A stretch of DNA of 64,000 bases from Rehmannia glutinosa (taxonomy: Eukaryota; Streptophyta; Magnoliopsida; Lamiales; Orobanchaceae). The first letter of the stretch is position 1. Every line of letters starts with the position of its first letter. The stretch covers positions 62,001 through 126,000 of the forward strand of contig JABTTQ020002617.1 of NCBI GenBank assembly GCA_016081115.2, read 5' to 3'. The notes under the pieces were generated by a model that had not been told where the DNA came from, did not search any database, and saw only the letters and a list, made by a program, of their open reading frames with translations. Shown in pieces: positions 1 to 9,869 of the stretch. The position numbers were made by a program, and so were the translations under genes.

Positions 1-398
1 ATGAAGAAAAGATCCTCGCTGAACACCAAAAGATGTGAGCTTGTCCCTCCACTTGTAAGTAGAATAAAAACTCCAGTGCCTACACCCTATCATTTAAGTA
101 AGAAATAATAATTTTAAATGCTTGCAAATACCTCTAAAAACTTAAAATACACCAACCAAATCACAAATGGTGACCAGCAAAAACACAGCATAATGCATAG
201 AGTACTTATACTTACAATTATGAGGGCAGTAATTGATTCATTCATCCAACGATTTTCCTCCAGTAGATGACCGATCACAATACATGCGCAAAGGAGCGTG
301 ACAAATAAGGTAATCGAGACCACTGAAGCGTGGTCAGAGGTTGACAGATTGTTCACCGTCTCTGTCATAGTTCCCGAGTCAAATACCACCTCCTTCAA
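1..398 (-). CDS. NHX: Vacuolar Na+(K+)/H+ antiporter NHX, N-terminal exons 1 and 2 (partial)
   Basis: Exon 1 is 216-398 (61 codons) and exon 2 begins at 86 and runs off the left edge. The intron (87-215) has a GTAAGT donor and an AG acceptor and is in phase 0. The joined reading contains the plant NHX signatures SDHASVVSITLF, CACIVIGHLLEENRWMNES, GVGTGVFILL and SSHLLVFSEDLFF, which form the first membrane segments of the CPA1 antiporter. By family knowledge these proteins exchange Na+ or K+ for H+ at the tonoplast and support salt tolerance, pH control and cell expansion. The start is taken as the first Met of the open frame; an internal Met ten residues later is possible. The N-terminus before the SDHASVV motif differs between paralogues, so the exact NHX number is not assigned. 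No break is seen in these exons. Confidence 0.93.
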
Positions 399-1835
399 TA
401 CAAAAGTTTACCACACAATATTGGGAAGCTCGGCAGGTCTCTACGATATTTCGAAATTCTGGACCCAAGGATTAAAGCAATAACTTCAAATCAGCTCTAA
501 TGTGACAAAGATCCTCAATAAGGACTAAAGCATGCCTCTTGTAATTATTTAATATATCAATTAACAGAAGTTCTCAATTTCACGTTCATATTACAGATAT
601 GTGCACATGTTGATTCACAAAATGCATAAATTAGTAGTTATACACAAGATCACACATGGCATATGTAGTAACTACATCAAGACATGCTCAAGAATCAAAA
701 ATTTCTGCATAATCAATTCATTGATAAACAATCATAATTTGCATATTCTTGGAAAGATAAAGCATAAGAACATACAAAGAAACATATGGATAAACAAATA
801 ATTTGTGCTTATGCAACGAATATTCCTGGTAGATTCAACAAAACCCCATCACTTTGAGACATGCATGTCATAAGTAAATATGTCAATCAAAGTTTAAAAA
901 AATCAAATTCACATGGATGTATTCAATGATTCCAACATACAGGTACGTGAACATTAACACATGACTCTATGTTCATCAACATCGGTTCCTGTTTACACTA
1001 TAAAGCCAAGCTATCTAATTCTCGTACTGATTTTTTTCCGCATTATAGAACGTCCAAAATATACTGTATTTATTTTGCAATAACATTCAATTACTTTTGT
1101 TTCATTAAATTAACCAACAATTGCATTTGAAGCATATGACATTTACGTCTAAAGAGAGGGGAGGGCTTACAGGCGCATTCACAAACGCACGCACGTACAG
1201 AATAGATCAAAACACGACCAAAAAGAAAAAAAAATCCTGCATATTTACGTAATCAAATCCGAATCACGCGTTTACGGCAGCATGATTGCACAAATGAGAG
1301 CGAAACATACAAATACAAAACTTTCCGCATAACAACTTTTCTAAAGGCAGCGCAAATACCTGCGGAGTTCGAGAAAAACACATCAAACAAATTAGAAATC
1401 TGAACTCCACATGGGATCTCAGCTTTCAAACTCCAAATGCAAACTAAACTACCGATGAACAAATGCTATTCCTTTCGAAAAACACCTTTTTCTCAAAATA
1501 TTCCTCTAACGCACTGAATCCAGCCAACCAGCTTAATACCGCAGTGAAATGGAATGGCAGCCAAACAATAAATACCAATCGGTTCTATTTCATCAACTTG
1601 CGCAATAAAAGAACGCAGAATTGTGAAAATTCAAATAAAATAATCTGCTTATCTTATTTCCAAATACAGAGAAGAAATTGAAGATTCAAAAGAAGTTTCT
1701 AGCTAAATCCGGAGTCTGCGGCAGCTATGAAAAGTTTCCTAGAATAATCTCCTGCATTAATGCTTACGAGAAAAATCTAGACAGAGAAAATGGTGGAACT
1801 CTGTGTAGTGTGGGAAAGAGAGGGAAAATCGACAA
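399..1835 (-). other. Presumed 5' leader of the NHX gene, probably with an intron
   Basis: There is no credible coding ORF between the NHX start and the TATA box. The stretch probably holds the 5' UTR. On the minus strand a donor-like CAG/GTATTT lies at about 1362-1357, and acceptor-like GTCCAG and TTAG sites lie between 430 and 510, so a leader intron of about 0.9 kb is plausible. Leader introns are known in some plant NHX genes. Short ORFs here on both strands look like chance frames. The splice sites cannot be fixed without transcript data. Confidence 0.4.
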
Positions 1836-1862
1836 GGAAATGGAGGGTCCATGGAAGGAAAC

Positions 1863-2022
1863 ATATTTATAGGCACAGCTTGTGACAGTGAAAAATGAAT
1901 GGAATCTGAATTAACAACAAGAAAAAAGAAAAAAAGAAAATACTTCAAAAAGTAATAACACGTGGAGTGATCGATGACCGTTGGTGGAGCCGAAGGGGGC
2001 CTGTCGATGATCCAACCGTTGG
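1863..2022 (-). promoter_or_regulatory. Likely NHX core promoter: TATA box, G-box/ABRE, MYB-type site
   Basis: On the minus strand CTATAAATA at 1864-1872 is a strong TATA box. It would place the transcription start near 1835. About 90 bp upstream, 1958-1965 reads ACACGTGG, a G-box with the ABRE core that ABF/bZIP factors bind in ABA and salt responses. Further up, 2012-2022 is the palindrome CCAACCGTTGG, which contains MYB-type cores. The spacing fits a compact inducible plant promoter reading into the NHX exons. Function is inferred from motif and position only. Confidence 0.5.
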
Positions 2023-2073
2023 GTTTTCAGTTTTCTTTCGGTACAATCAAACAACTTGAAGTTATATTTAAAA

Positions 2074-2747
2074 GATGTAATTTTAATTTGCCCCAAATTA
2101 TGCTAGGTTTTACTATTTTACCCATCTAATCTTGAATTGTTCTACTTATTTCACCCTTCAAACTTTACAAATTATTACACTTAGTCTATAATTTCTAAAT
2201 GGACCCTTTAACTTTTATGTTTATTTTATTTTGTGATCTCTAAAAATGATATTATATTGTAGCTTAGGTTTATTGATGAAATTTACTATTATTTGATATT
2301 ATTTATATATTGGCTAAAGATGAAGAAATTTTAAGACAAAATTGATCCAAAATAATTGTTCGAGTGTAATAACTACAGACAATCCAATAACAGTGAGTAG
2401 AGCTGTAAAAAAAAAAAGCCCGGCCCGATAATAGGGCCGAGGTGGGTTGCGATTTTGCAAGCCCTAAAAGAGTCGGGCCTATTTGGCCCGTCCCATTAGG
2501 CCCGAAACGGCCCAGTCGGCCCAAAACAAATCATGTGTATTTTTAATACATGGGTTGTGTTGAGCTCCCCAAAATAGCGGCCCAAAGAAGAAACTTGAGC
2601 TGGGCCCTACCGACAAATTGACTCTAACAAAGTGAGGGGTAATTTGAAAGTTATAGGCCAAGTTCAGAGGTAAAGTAGAACAATTTAAAGTTAAGTGGAC
2701 AAAGTAAAAAAATACGCATAGTATGGAGGACAAATTAAAATTACCTC
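2074..2747. mobile_element. Mutator-like non-autonomous element, 674 bp
   Basis: The ends are inverted repeats. The left end starts GATGTAATTTTAATTTG and the right end, reversed, starts GAGGTAATTTTAATTTG; similarity continues for roughly 100 bp. Nine-base flanks TATTTAAAA (2065-2073) and TATTTAAAT (2748-2756) differ at one base and fit the 9-bp duplication of Mutator-like elements. No transposase is encoded. A hAT MITE sits inside it. It lies directly upstream of the NHX promoter motifs. Confidence 0.7.
2398..2626. mobile_element. hAT-like MITE of the GGCCCGGCC-rich family, nested
   Basis: The sequence starts TAGAGCTGTAAA and ends TTGACTCTA, a decayed form of the inverted ends seen intact at 60798-61003. 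The interior is rich in GGGCC and CCCGG, as in that copy. Flanks ACAGTGAG and a similar ACAAAGTGAG are a degraded 8-bp duplication. It lies inside the 674-bp Mutator-like element, so it inserted later. It is non-coding. The right end is less certain than the left. Confidence 0.55.
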
Positions 2748-2756
2748 TATTTAAAT

Positions 2757-3216
2757 AGCATCGTGGTATTGGAGAACTTTTAAATTTGAGGGGTGTGATT
2801 TATCTATTAAATTAATCTACCCTATATATTAAAAAAGTGAATTTTGAGATTGTGATTGGATAGGAGACTGAAAAAAGATGATGAAAGTTGATTTGATATA
2901 AAACAAGTAAAATAATGATTGGATATGATTGCTAGTTAGAAATGTGTGAGTGGGTTTATAGTCGACTTTGTGGAAGAATATGCAATAATGATTTAGTTGT
3001 TTTTGGAGAAGTGTGTAGATGTGATTGATAAGAGAAAAAATAAAAGTGAATGAGTAATGATTTTTGAAAAATTTCATAAGTATTCACATTTTGGGTAAAA
3101 ATATTTATCTAGCGGAACAAAAATAAAATTTTTGATAAGCAATCGCTACCCTAACGGACCAAAACCGTTAGACGGATCCCAAATCCGACCAATGATATTT
3201 TTATTTTATTAGCAGG
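2757..3216. other. Non-coding AT-rich spacer with a dispersed repeat
   Basis: No gene is seen. The block around 2835-2950 (AATTTTGAGATTGTGATTGG followed by a GATGAAAG and TTTGATATA series) resembles 8685-8800, so both belong to one dispersed, unclassified repeat family. The open frame on the minus strand here is low-complexity and unlike known proteins. Confidence 0.4.
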
Positions 3217-3372
3217 ACCGTATTAATAGTCCCTCTAAAAAGTATTAGTACATAGTTCACTTAAATGAATTAGTTTTTGTAATAGTAGACAATGATATAA
3301 TATCACGAAAAAAAAAAAAAGAAAAGTATTAGTAGTCCTTTAAAAAGTATTATTACATAGTTCAATTGAAAA
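3217..3372. repeat. Degenerate short repeats AAAAAGTATTAGTA(GTCCCT), left block
   Basis: Irregular copies of a roughly 20-bp unit containing AAGTATTAGTA occur here and resume at 4856-5055, just beyond the Mutator-like element. The element therefore split one array. Units vary in length and in the T-rich or CCCT-rich linker. Nothing is coded. Confidence 0.6.
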
Positions 3373-3381
3373 TATTTAATA

Positions 3382-4846
3382 GAGGAAAAACACTAAACCC
3401 TCCAAACTATGCGATTTTTTGCACTTTACCATATAAACTAATTTCTTTTACACTTTACCATACAAAACTATACAAGTTTTGCACTTTGCCCTATAGCGGT
3501 CATCGGTGGAATATTCTCCGAATATTCCAAGACGTGCCCTCCACGTGAGGGCAAAACCGTCTTTGCCAAAAATTCTAGCAAAAATAGTTACACTTTACCA
3601 TCCGAACGTTATTAAGAATTTCACTTTGTCATCCGAACTTTGCGCAATTTTCACTTTGCCATATCAATTTAAGAAAATTAAAAAATTATGTGTATATACA
3701 TTTATTTATCTTATTTACTACATAAAAATCACAAAAATAAGTTTAAACCATATTGTGAGTGAATCGAAATAGAAAGTTTAGCATATACCAAATTTACTTT
3801 TATATTATATATATATATATATTCTCGTACATATTACTTATTTTTGTATTATTATTTATTTTTGCATACTAAAATTAAAAATTATGAATATATATTATAA
3901 TTATGATTACAATATTTATTTACTTTTCTTATTATTATTTTTTTTTTTGCAAAATTTTGATTTATCAAGTACCAACCGAAATACGTAAAAAAGTATGGTA
4001 AAAGTTTGAGCCGAATCGCTTATTTTGGTACAATATTCAAAGACATGATGCGATCGAATTTTTTCTCTGTTCAATTATGGTTTTTATTCGTTCACCAAAT
4101 ACCTATTGAGTTTAACCTCTACTTGTAAGAGTACGAGAGCAATGTAGTGTGATAATCGACCAAAGTTATCTCACAAGAAAATATTAGTCAAGCGTATAAT
4201 ATTTGAATTTATAAAAAATATAAATAATTCTTTAACACTATAATCAACTTTTGAATATGCAATTAAGAATTGAATTAAGAATTAAAAGTATATCTAAAGC
4301 AACATCACATTGGAAAATGAGATGAAATCAATATAAAAAATGTCTAAGCCTCATAACAATTCAAAGATGTTACCACCAAAAACAATATGATATCAATGAT
4401 ATATGTACCTACCTTAATCATAAACCTAAACCCTAAAATAATACCTTTGATAGTATATTTTACTAAAGTAAATATTAATTAAAATTTTCTTTTATGAATA
4501 AAATTTTAAAAAAGATAAATAAATGTATATACATATAATTTTTTTAATTTTATAAAATTGATACAACAAAGTGAAAATTGTGCAAAGTTTAGATGACAAA
4601 GTGAAATTCTTAACAAAGTTCAAATGGTAAAGTGTAACTACTTCTGTTTAGATTTTAGACAAAGACGGTTTTGCCCTCACATGGAGGGCACGTGTCGGAA
4701 TATTCGAAAAATACTCCATCGGCGATGACTGCTATAGGGTAAAGTGAAAAACTTGTATAGTTTGTATGGTAAAATGTAAAGAAAACTAGTTCATATGGTA
4801 AAGTGCAAAAAATCGCATAGTTTGGGGGGTTTAGTGTTTTTTCTTC
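3382..4846. mobile_element. Mutator-like non-autonomous element with very long inverted repeats, 1465 bp
   Basis: The left end (GAGGAAAAACACTAAACC) and the reversed right end (GAAGAAAAAACACTAAACC) begin inverted repeats that can be followed for about 350 bp, through the shared blocks TGCGATTTTTTGCACTTTAC and GAGGGCAAAACCGTCTTTG. Identical 9-bp flanks TATTTAATA at 3373-3381 and 4847-4855 show the insertion and the Mutator-type duplication. The middle is AT-rich and has no transposase. The subterminal parts repeat CACTTTACCAT many times, a style shared with the element at 42979-43936. Confidence 0.88.
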
Positions 4847-4855
4847 TATTTAATA

Positions 4856-5055
4856 ACCCCCTAAAAAGTATTAGTTTTTTCAGTAAAAAGTATTAGTAGT
4901 CCCTAGAAACATATTAGTAGTTCCCTTAAAAAAATATTAGTTTTTCCCTTAAAGGTTTTCAGTATTTCTCTTGAAAAGTATTAGTTTTTCTAATAAAATG
5001 TATTAGTAGTCCCACTGAAAATTATTAGTAGGTCCTCTAAAAAGTGTTAATATTT
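4856..5055. repeat. Degenerate short repeats AAAAAGTATTAGTA(GTCCCT), right block
   Basis: About nine irregular copies of a unit containing GTATTAGT with CCCTA-rich or T-rich linkers continue the array interrupted by the Mutator-like element on the left. The following 350 bp to 5414 hold no gene or recognisable repeat. Confidence 0.6.
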
Positions 5056-5422
5056 CGCTAAGTCACCGGATTGTTCGGCCGTTCGGTCGGGTAGGTCGAT
5101 TGGATCCATCTAACCGTTAGACCGTATAATAAAAGACTATCTTAAATTTAAGATATATATGACGGATGGGGGCTTGGGGTTTAGATATTGAATAATCATA
5201 ATTAATTCAATAAACAAAATCTATGTTACCTAGTGATTTACATTAATTTTTGTTGGTGGTAGATTTTGGAAATTATTTGTATCTTTGGATTTTTGAAAAT
5301 TTGTAAAGGGACTGAAAGAATGGAAAGGAGAGCTTGTGGTCGTGGTTAATTATTAAAAGCAAAATTGGAAGTGCTTTTTCGGGTAAATGTTGGGAAAAGA
5401 TTCAACCAAAATCCCTTAAGGC

Positions 5423-5821
5423 CAGGGCGTATCTATGTGCAAACTTGGGGTACATTTGTACCCCCAAATTAGAAAAATACAACAATATTTTTTAGTTAAA
5501 AATTAATAAATAATAAAATTGTACCCCAATTTTTACAAAAAGAAATCATGGCAAAAGTCAAAACCTACAAAACTAAAAATATAAAAAAAAAATATCAATA
5601 TTGTTACCAAAACTATATTTTGTTGTCTCTTATTTTCTTAATTACTATAATTATTTCTTTTATATATGTGTATTAATTTTTCATGTACGGATACATGATC
5701 AATTTTTATAAAATTTAAATATTGTTCATTTGTAGGACTTTAAATATGAAACAATATTTATATGTATATTTTTTTAATATCGATCGTACCTCCATTCCCA
5801 AAATTTTGGATTCGCTAACGC
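5423..5821. mobile_element. Old hAT-like non-autonomous element
   Basis: The left end CAGGGCGTATC and the reversed right end GCGTTAGCGAATCC resemble the CAGGGGCGGATCC ends of a common plant hAT family. The GGGGTACATTTGTACCCCC palindrome near the left end is also typical. Flanks CTTAAGGC (5415-5422) and TTTAAGGC (5822-5829) match at seven of eight bases. No transposase is present. Confidence 0.5.
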
Positions 5822-5956
5822 TTTAAGGCTTAAACGTCTTTTTTTGTTAATCTTAATATTAACTTTTTGTTTCCTTAAAAAAATTTAAGGTTTTGAATTT
5901 TAGATTCTCAACAATTATGGGTAATGTTTATATATTCATCACCTTTAATAATCTTA

Positions 5957-6243
5957 GGGATAATTACAAAAGACCCCTCAGGTTTGGACTAATTACAAAA
6001 AAATCCAGAAATATTTTAAAAATACAAAAAAAACCCTCGTATTTGATTCTGCCTTAAATTTAAAGGGTTAACTGTAATATTTCTAAAATTATCAGGAGAG
6101 TTTTGAAATAATATTTTTGATTATGAATGGGAAAAATATAAGAGAAATCAAACCTCAAGAGTTTTTTATTTTTTTGCAATTTCCAAAAACCGTGATTTTT
6201 TTTAATTAACCCAAATCTCAAAGATTGTTTTTTTAATTATCCG
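5957..6243. mobile_element. MITE, GGGATAATTACAAAA family, copy 1
   Basis: The left end GGGATAATTACAAAA and the reversed right end CGGATAATTAAAAAAA form inverted repeats of about 50 bp. Flanks ATAATCTTA (5948-5956) and TAAATCTTA (6244-6252) agree at seven of nine bases, which suggests a Mutator-type 9-bp duplication. It has no ORF. A second copy is at 7783-8014. Confidence 0.6.
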
Positions 6244-6252
6244 TAAATCTTA

Positions 6253-7192
6253 TGTGAAAGTTGATCTTTCATTTATACTTTCCACTGAGAATATCAGCAA
6301 GACTTTTCAAGTTGACTAATCACTTGAAAAGCCTTAAAAATTAACGATAGTTTTTATTGGATAGTGATACATGAGTCGATGATATAACTTGTTCAATAAA
6401 TTCCAAAAAGAGAAGGTAAAAGCATGATGGATAATAGGATTTGGAAACATCTAAAAGGCAAGGGGTGTCCTTTATGATTTATTGACCCTTCACAGCTAAA
6501 GTAAAATGAGATCTATAATCTATTAGCTTAATTACAAAACCTTCTATTTTAGCTGTAAACAAATTATACCAGTTCCCAAATATTGCAATAAAAGAGTTGG
6601 AGGGTAATGTACCAGATATGTAATAGTCACTGGGGTTGATAAAGGGTTCAATAATTGTAACGCCCCAGTTTGATCATGTTATTTATTTTCGATCTGATAC
6701 GTTTAGTTGATTATTTTACTTTTATTCAATTCTAATTTTCTATCTTCTATTGTTAAAGTTTTGATTTGATCAATTGAACGTTTTTCACCAAACTCCTTCG
6801 ACACAACCCGTTTGTGCAACAAGTAAAAATCCATTATGCAATTGCATACTCCAGATTAGTTGACATTGTGATTGGACAAAAAAAAATCATTTGCGTTCCC
6901 CTAGAAAAGCTTTTTCCTTTCCTAAAATGCGATTATTTATAAAATTTTCAAAAGATATATTATTCACCTATTTGAATTTTATTATTTCTCTCACCAATTA
7001 TTCTACTCATATTCTTTTGGGGAAAACCCATCAATCACCAATAATTACATTACATTTCTTTACGAATTCATTATTCATTGCACACATATTTAATCACAAA
7101 CTATATCTAATCATTTCACTATTTCTACATCGCATCAATTATTATCATTATATTTTCATCTCGCATGCAATCACAATATCACTCTCAAAATC
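6253..7192. other. Non-coding stretch, possible LTR relic
   Basis: No supported gene. A TGTAACGCCCC-like word at about 6657 resembles the terminus of a Gypsy LTR, but no partner end or primer site was found. The plus-strand open frame at 6891-7211 is a low-complexity AT-rich reading without protein character. Confidence 0.35.
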
Positions 7193-7477
7193 CACTACAA
7201 GAAAAAACTAGTTTACCTACAGAAAAATCTGTAGGTAAGTATTAAGAAAATTGTAAAATATAGGTAAAATCATTGTAGGTAAAATATTTACCTACAGAAT
7301 CTAAAATTGTTGGTGAATACCTACAGAAAATCTGCCGGTAATTGAAAAACCGTCGGTAATTTGTCGGTATAATTTGGGAAAAAATAATAGTTTTTATTCT
7401 GTAGGTAATTGTAAATTTAGTAACAAAATCATTTATGGCCAGTAAATTCTCACAAGAATTGGAATTTTCTTGTAGTG
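7193..7477. mobile_element. Miniature CACTA (En/Spm) element, 285 bp
   Basis: It begins CACTACAAGAAAA and ends TTTTCTTGTAGTG, the exact inverted ends of plant CACTA transposons. The interior carries repeated sub-terminal motifs such as ACCTACAGAAAATCTG and CCGTCGGTAATT. The 3-bp flanks are ATC and ATT, a slightly worn target duplication. It is non-autonomous, with no transposase. Confidence 0.85.
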
Positions 7478-7782
7478 ATTCATCATTTTTCTTTCAATTT
7501 TTTTTGTCACTATTCTTTGACAGAAAAAAAGATCAAATTGAAATGATATCAAATCGCAACCTGAAAGCCTATTTGATTTCATTTTCAAATTCATTTACAT
7601 GTGTTCAAAGTTTTTTTTTAGTACATATCCCGGGAGGAACGACGGCCTAATACGAGGGCATGTGTCCCCATAATTTCCCTCCTTTTTTAGTACTTATTAT
7701 ATATTTTTAAATATATACTAATTAGGTAAATAAAAAATACACCCTCATTAATTGTTTTTTATGTAGCTTAGAATTGTATTTA

Positions 7783-8014
7783 GGGATAATTACAAAAACT
7801 TTGCGATTTGGGGTAATTATAAAAAACCCAGAGAAGTTTTAAAATTACAAAACACCTTCTGAGGTTTGATTTTATCTTATATGTAAGGGGGTAATTGTAA
7901 TATTATTACAAACGTAATGAGACGTTTGAAATGTTTTTGCTTATGAAAGAGTAAATATAATACGTAACCAAACCTCAAGAGTATTTTTGTAATTTTTGTA
8001 AATATAATTACAAG
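7783..8014. mobile_element. MITE, GGGATAATTACAAAA family, copy 2
   Basis: It shares the start GGGATAATTACAAAA, the internal TGAGGTTTGATTTTATCTTA and the CAAACCTCAAGAGT end region with the copy at 5957-6243. Its right end is more decayed, so the boundary is approximate. Around it, 7481-7782 and 8015-8414 contain no recognisable gene. Confidence 0.5.
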
Positions 8015-8414
8015 TATTTTGTGCCCCGTTGTAAAAAAGTCCGTGATCCGTCCTCGGTGGGAGGAGGAGGACCGGTGGGAATCGTGAGAATGAGTCTTAA
8101 CCACTGACTACTATCCGATTCATTTTTTAGCGTTTTAGAGTTCAAACAATTTTCAATATATATTTTTTTGCATAAATATAGAAATATATTTGAATGAATA
8201 ATATTTAAATACATAGTCGATAAATTCGAAAAAATATAATTTCTTTTTGAAAAATCGAAAAAATATAAATATATTTTTTTTGATCGGTATAAATATTTTT
8301 GAATGATAGTAGATATAAGCAGAGGCACTTTTTTGTACGTTATTCACATGATAATTGAAGGTTGGGTTAGCAGTTAGCAGGAGGATCACGTATTTTGGTT
8401 TGTCCTCTTTTCAG

Positions 8415-8559
8415 GTGTGTCATTATCACAAGGCAGAAAGAAATGGATGTTGAGAAGACAGTTGTCCAAGACATTTTCAGGTTAGCTGACAGGTTTCTAT
8501 TGAATTATATTGAGTTGTCTGCTCATCTTCTGCTATTAAAAAAGTTGATCCACAAATGA
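8415..8559 (+). pseudogene. Possible orphan terminal exon, unknown protein (47 residues)
   Basis: A good acceptor (TCCTCTTTTCAG) ends at 8414. From 8416 an open frame of 47 codons runs to TGA at 8557-8559 and reads with normal protein composition, including the stretches RQKEMDVEKTVVQDIF and LADRFLLNYIELSAHLLLL. Neither the family nor an upstream exon is recognised. An internal GT at 8478 could also end an exon within it. It may be a host-gene fragment carried by a transposon, the last exon of a gene lost upstream, or chance. Confidence 0.3.
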
Positions 8560-8859
8560 TGTGACCAACACAAAGTTTCAAATAATGATTTTATTTTTTT
8601 AATAGTAGAAGAAGGTTGGGATAAGATATCCTTTTTCTTTGAATCTTATTTTTCTGCTGGAATAATGATAAAAACAAATTTGGATTAGAGACGAATTTTG
8701 AGAGTGAGATTAGATATTAGATTAAAATGTAATGATGAAAGCTATTTGATATAGAAATAATAAAATAAAAAGTGAATATGCCTAGTGGTTGAAAATGCAA
8801 GTGTGTGAATTGTAAAATTCACCAGAAATTATAATAACTGGTGATTTGATAGTTCATAT

Positions 8860-9583
8860 GAAAAAAACGAGTATGAAAAAATTGTAGCGTGTAGATATTT
8901 CGAACTTTTAGAGTATAGATGTGATCGCAGATATAACCACATGCATCAGAGTGAAAAGAAAAAGAAGCAAGACACAAGATGCAAAAATTTATCTACAAGC
9001 CAACAAGCTTGTAGATGTGCCAGTAGGGCGAAACTTTCCACTAGTAAAACTGTTTGATTCCTTATACAATGAATACTAAAATCAACTAGTAGAAAATCAA
9101 CGAAAACTCCTATCTAGAGTGGATCTAATCTTTGTAGTACAACTCATCCAACAATAGGTGTGTACGAACTTCGTTTATCACAATACTAAAAACTGTGGAT
9201 GGAAATAAGCTAACAAGCAAATCGGCAGACTGAATGTTATCACTGGATGTAGTCACATCCGAGATCGCATTCAGGTATCTCTTGTATATTTTTCGTGTCA
9301 TGAATGAGCTCGTCGTTCTCTCTATTATAGGCATCCAAGAGCTCTCAAAGAATCATAATAAACATGGAAAAAAGATATATACAAATATATGACAAGTATA
9401 TCACTTATGTTAGGAAACAAGATAAATATCAAAGAGTCGTAATATACATATACCATATCAATATGAAATCTTTCGTAATCTATTTATAACCTATTCTTAT
9501 CATAAGTCTAGAAAGGCAAAATATATAAAAACTCAATCCTATATTTTGGAAAATATTTTAGGTGTGTAAAACACACCCTAACA
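8860..9583 (-). mobile_element. 3' LTR of Copia element F (SIRE/Maximus-like), left end approximate
   Basis: On the minus strand the LTR starts TGTTAGGGTGTG at 9583. It is directly preceded by a purine tract (minus AAAAGGCAAAAAGAAAAAT, 9584-9602), as expected between the internal region and the 3' LTR. Inside is a GGTTATAAATAG TATA box near 9487 and GATGTGACTACATCC-type palindromes typical of SIRE-like LTRs. The second LTR of F was not found, so the 3' end of this LTR is a guess. The adjoining 8560-8860 has no gene. Confidence 0.5.
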
Positions 9584-9869
9584 ATTTTTCTTTTTGCCTT
9601 TTCGGACAAAAATACATATCAAGCACAAAAAAAAATCAAACTCCCGAATTGTATTCGAATAATGCTAAAACAAATGTAATCACATTTAAGACCACATTTA
9701 AAACTCATAAAAAATAATAACAAGTCAAGTTTATCAAGCAACCAAAAACAAAACCAATATCCCTAACTAGATAATTGTTTCAATACAGCGGACTTAAAAT
9801 TTATACAAATCATCAGATTCACATTAGCATCCACCATTCGCCTTGTCCTTCGAAATCAAATTGAAGTCC

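Noticed and set aside
6650..6680. Start of a Gypsy LTR (TGTAACGCCCC)
   Set aside because: No partner LTR, primer site, purine tract or duplication was found nearby.
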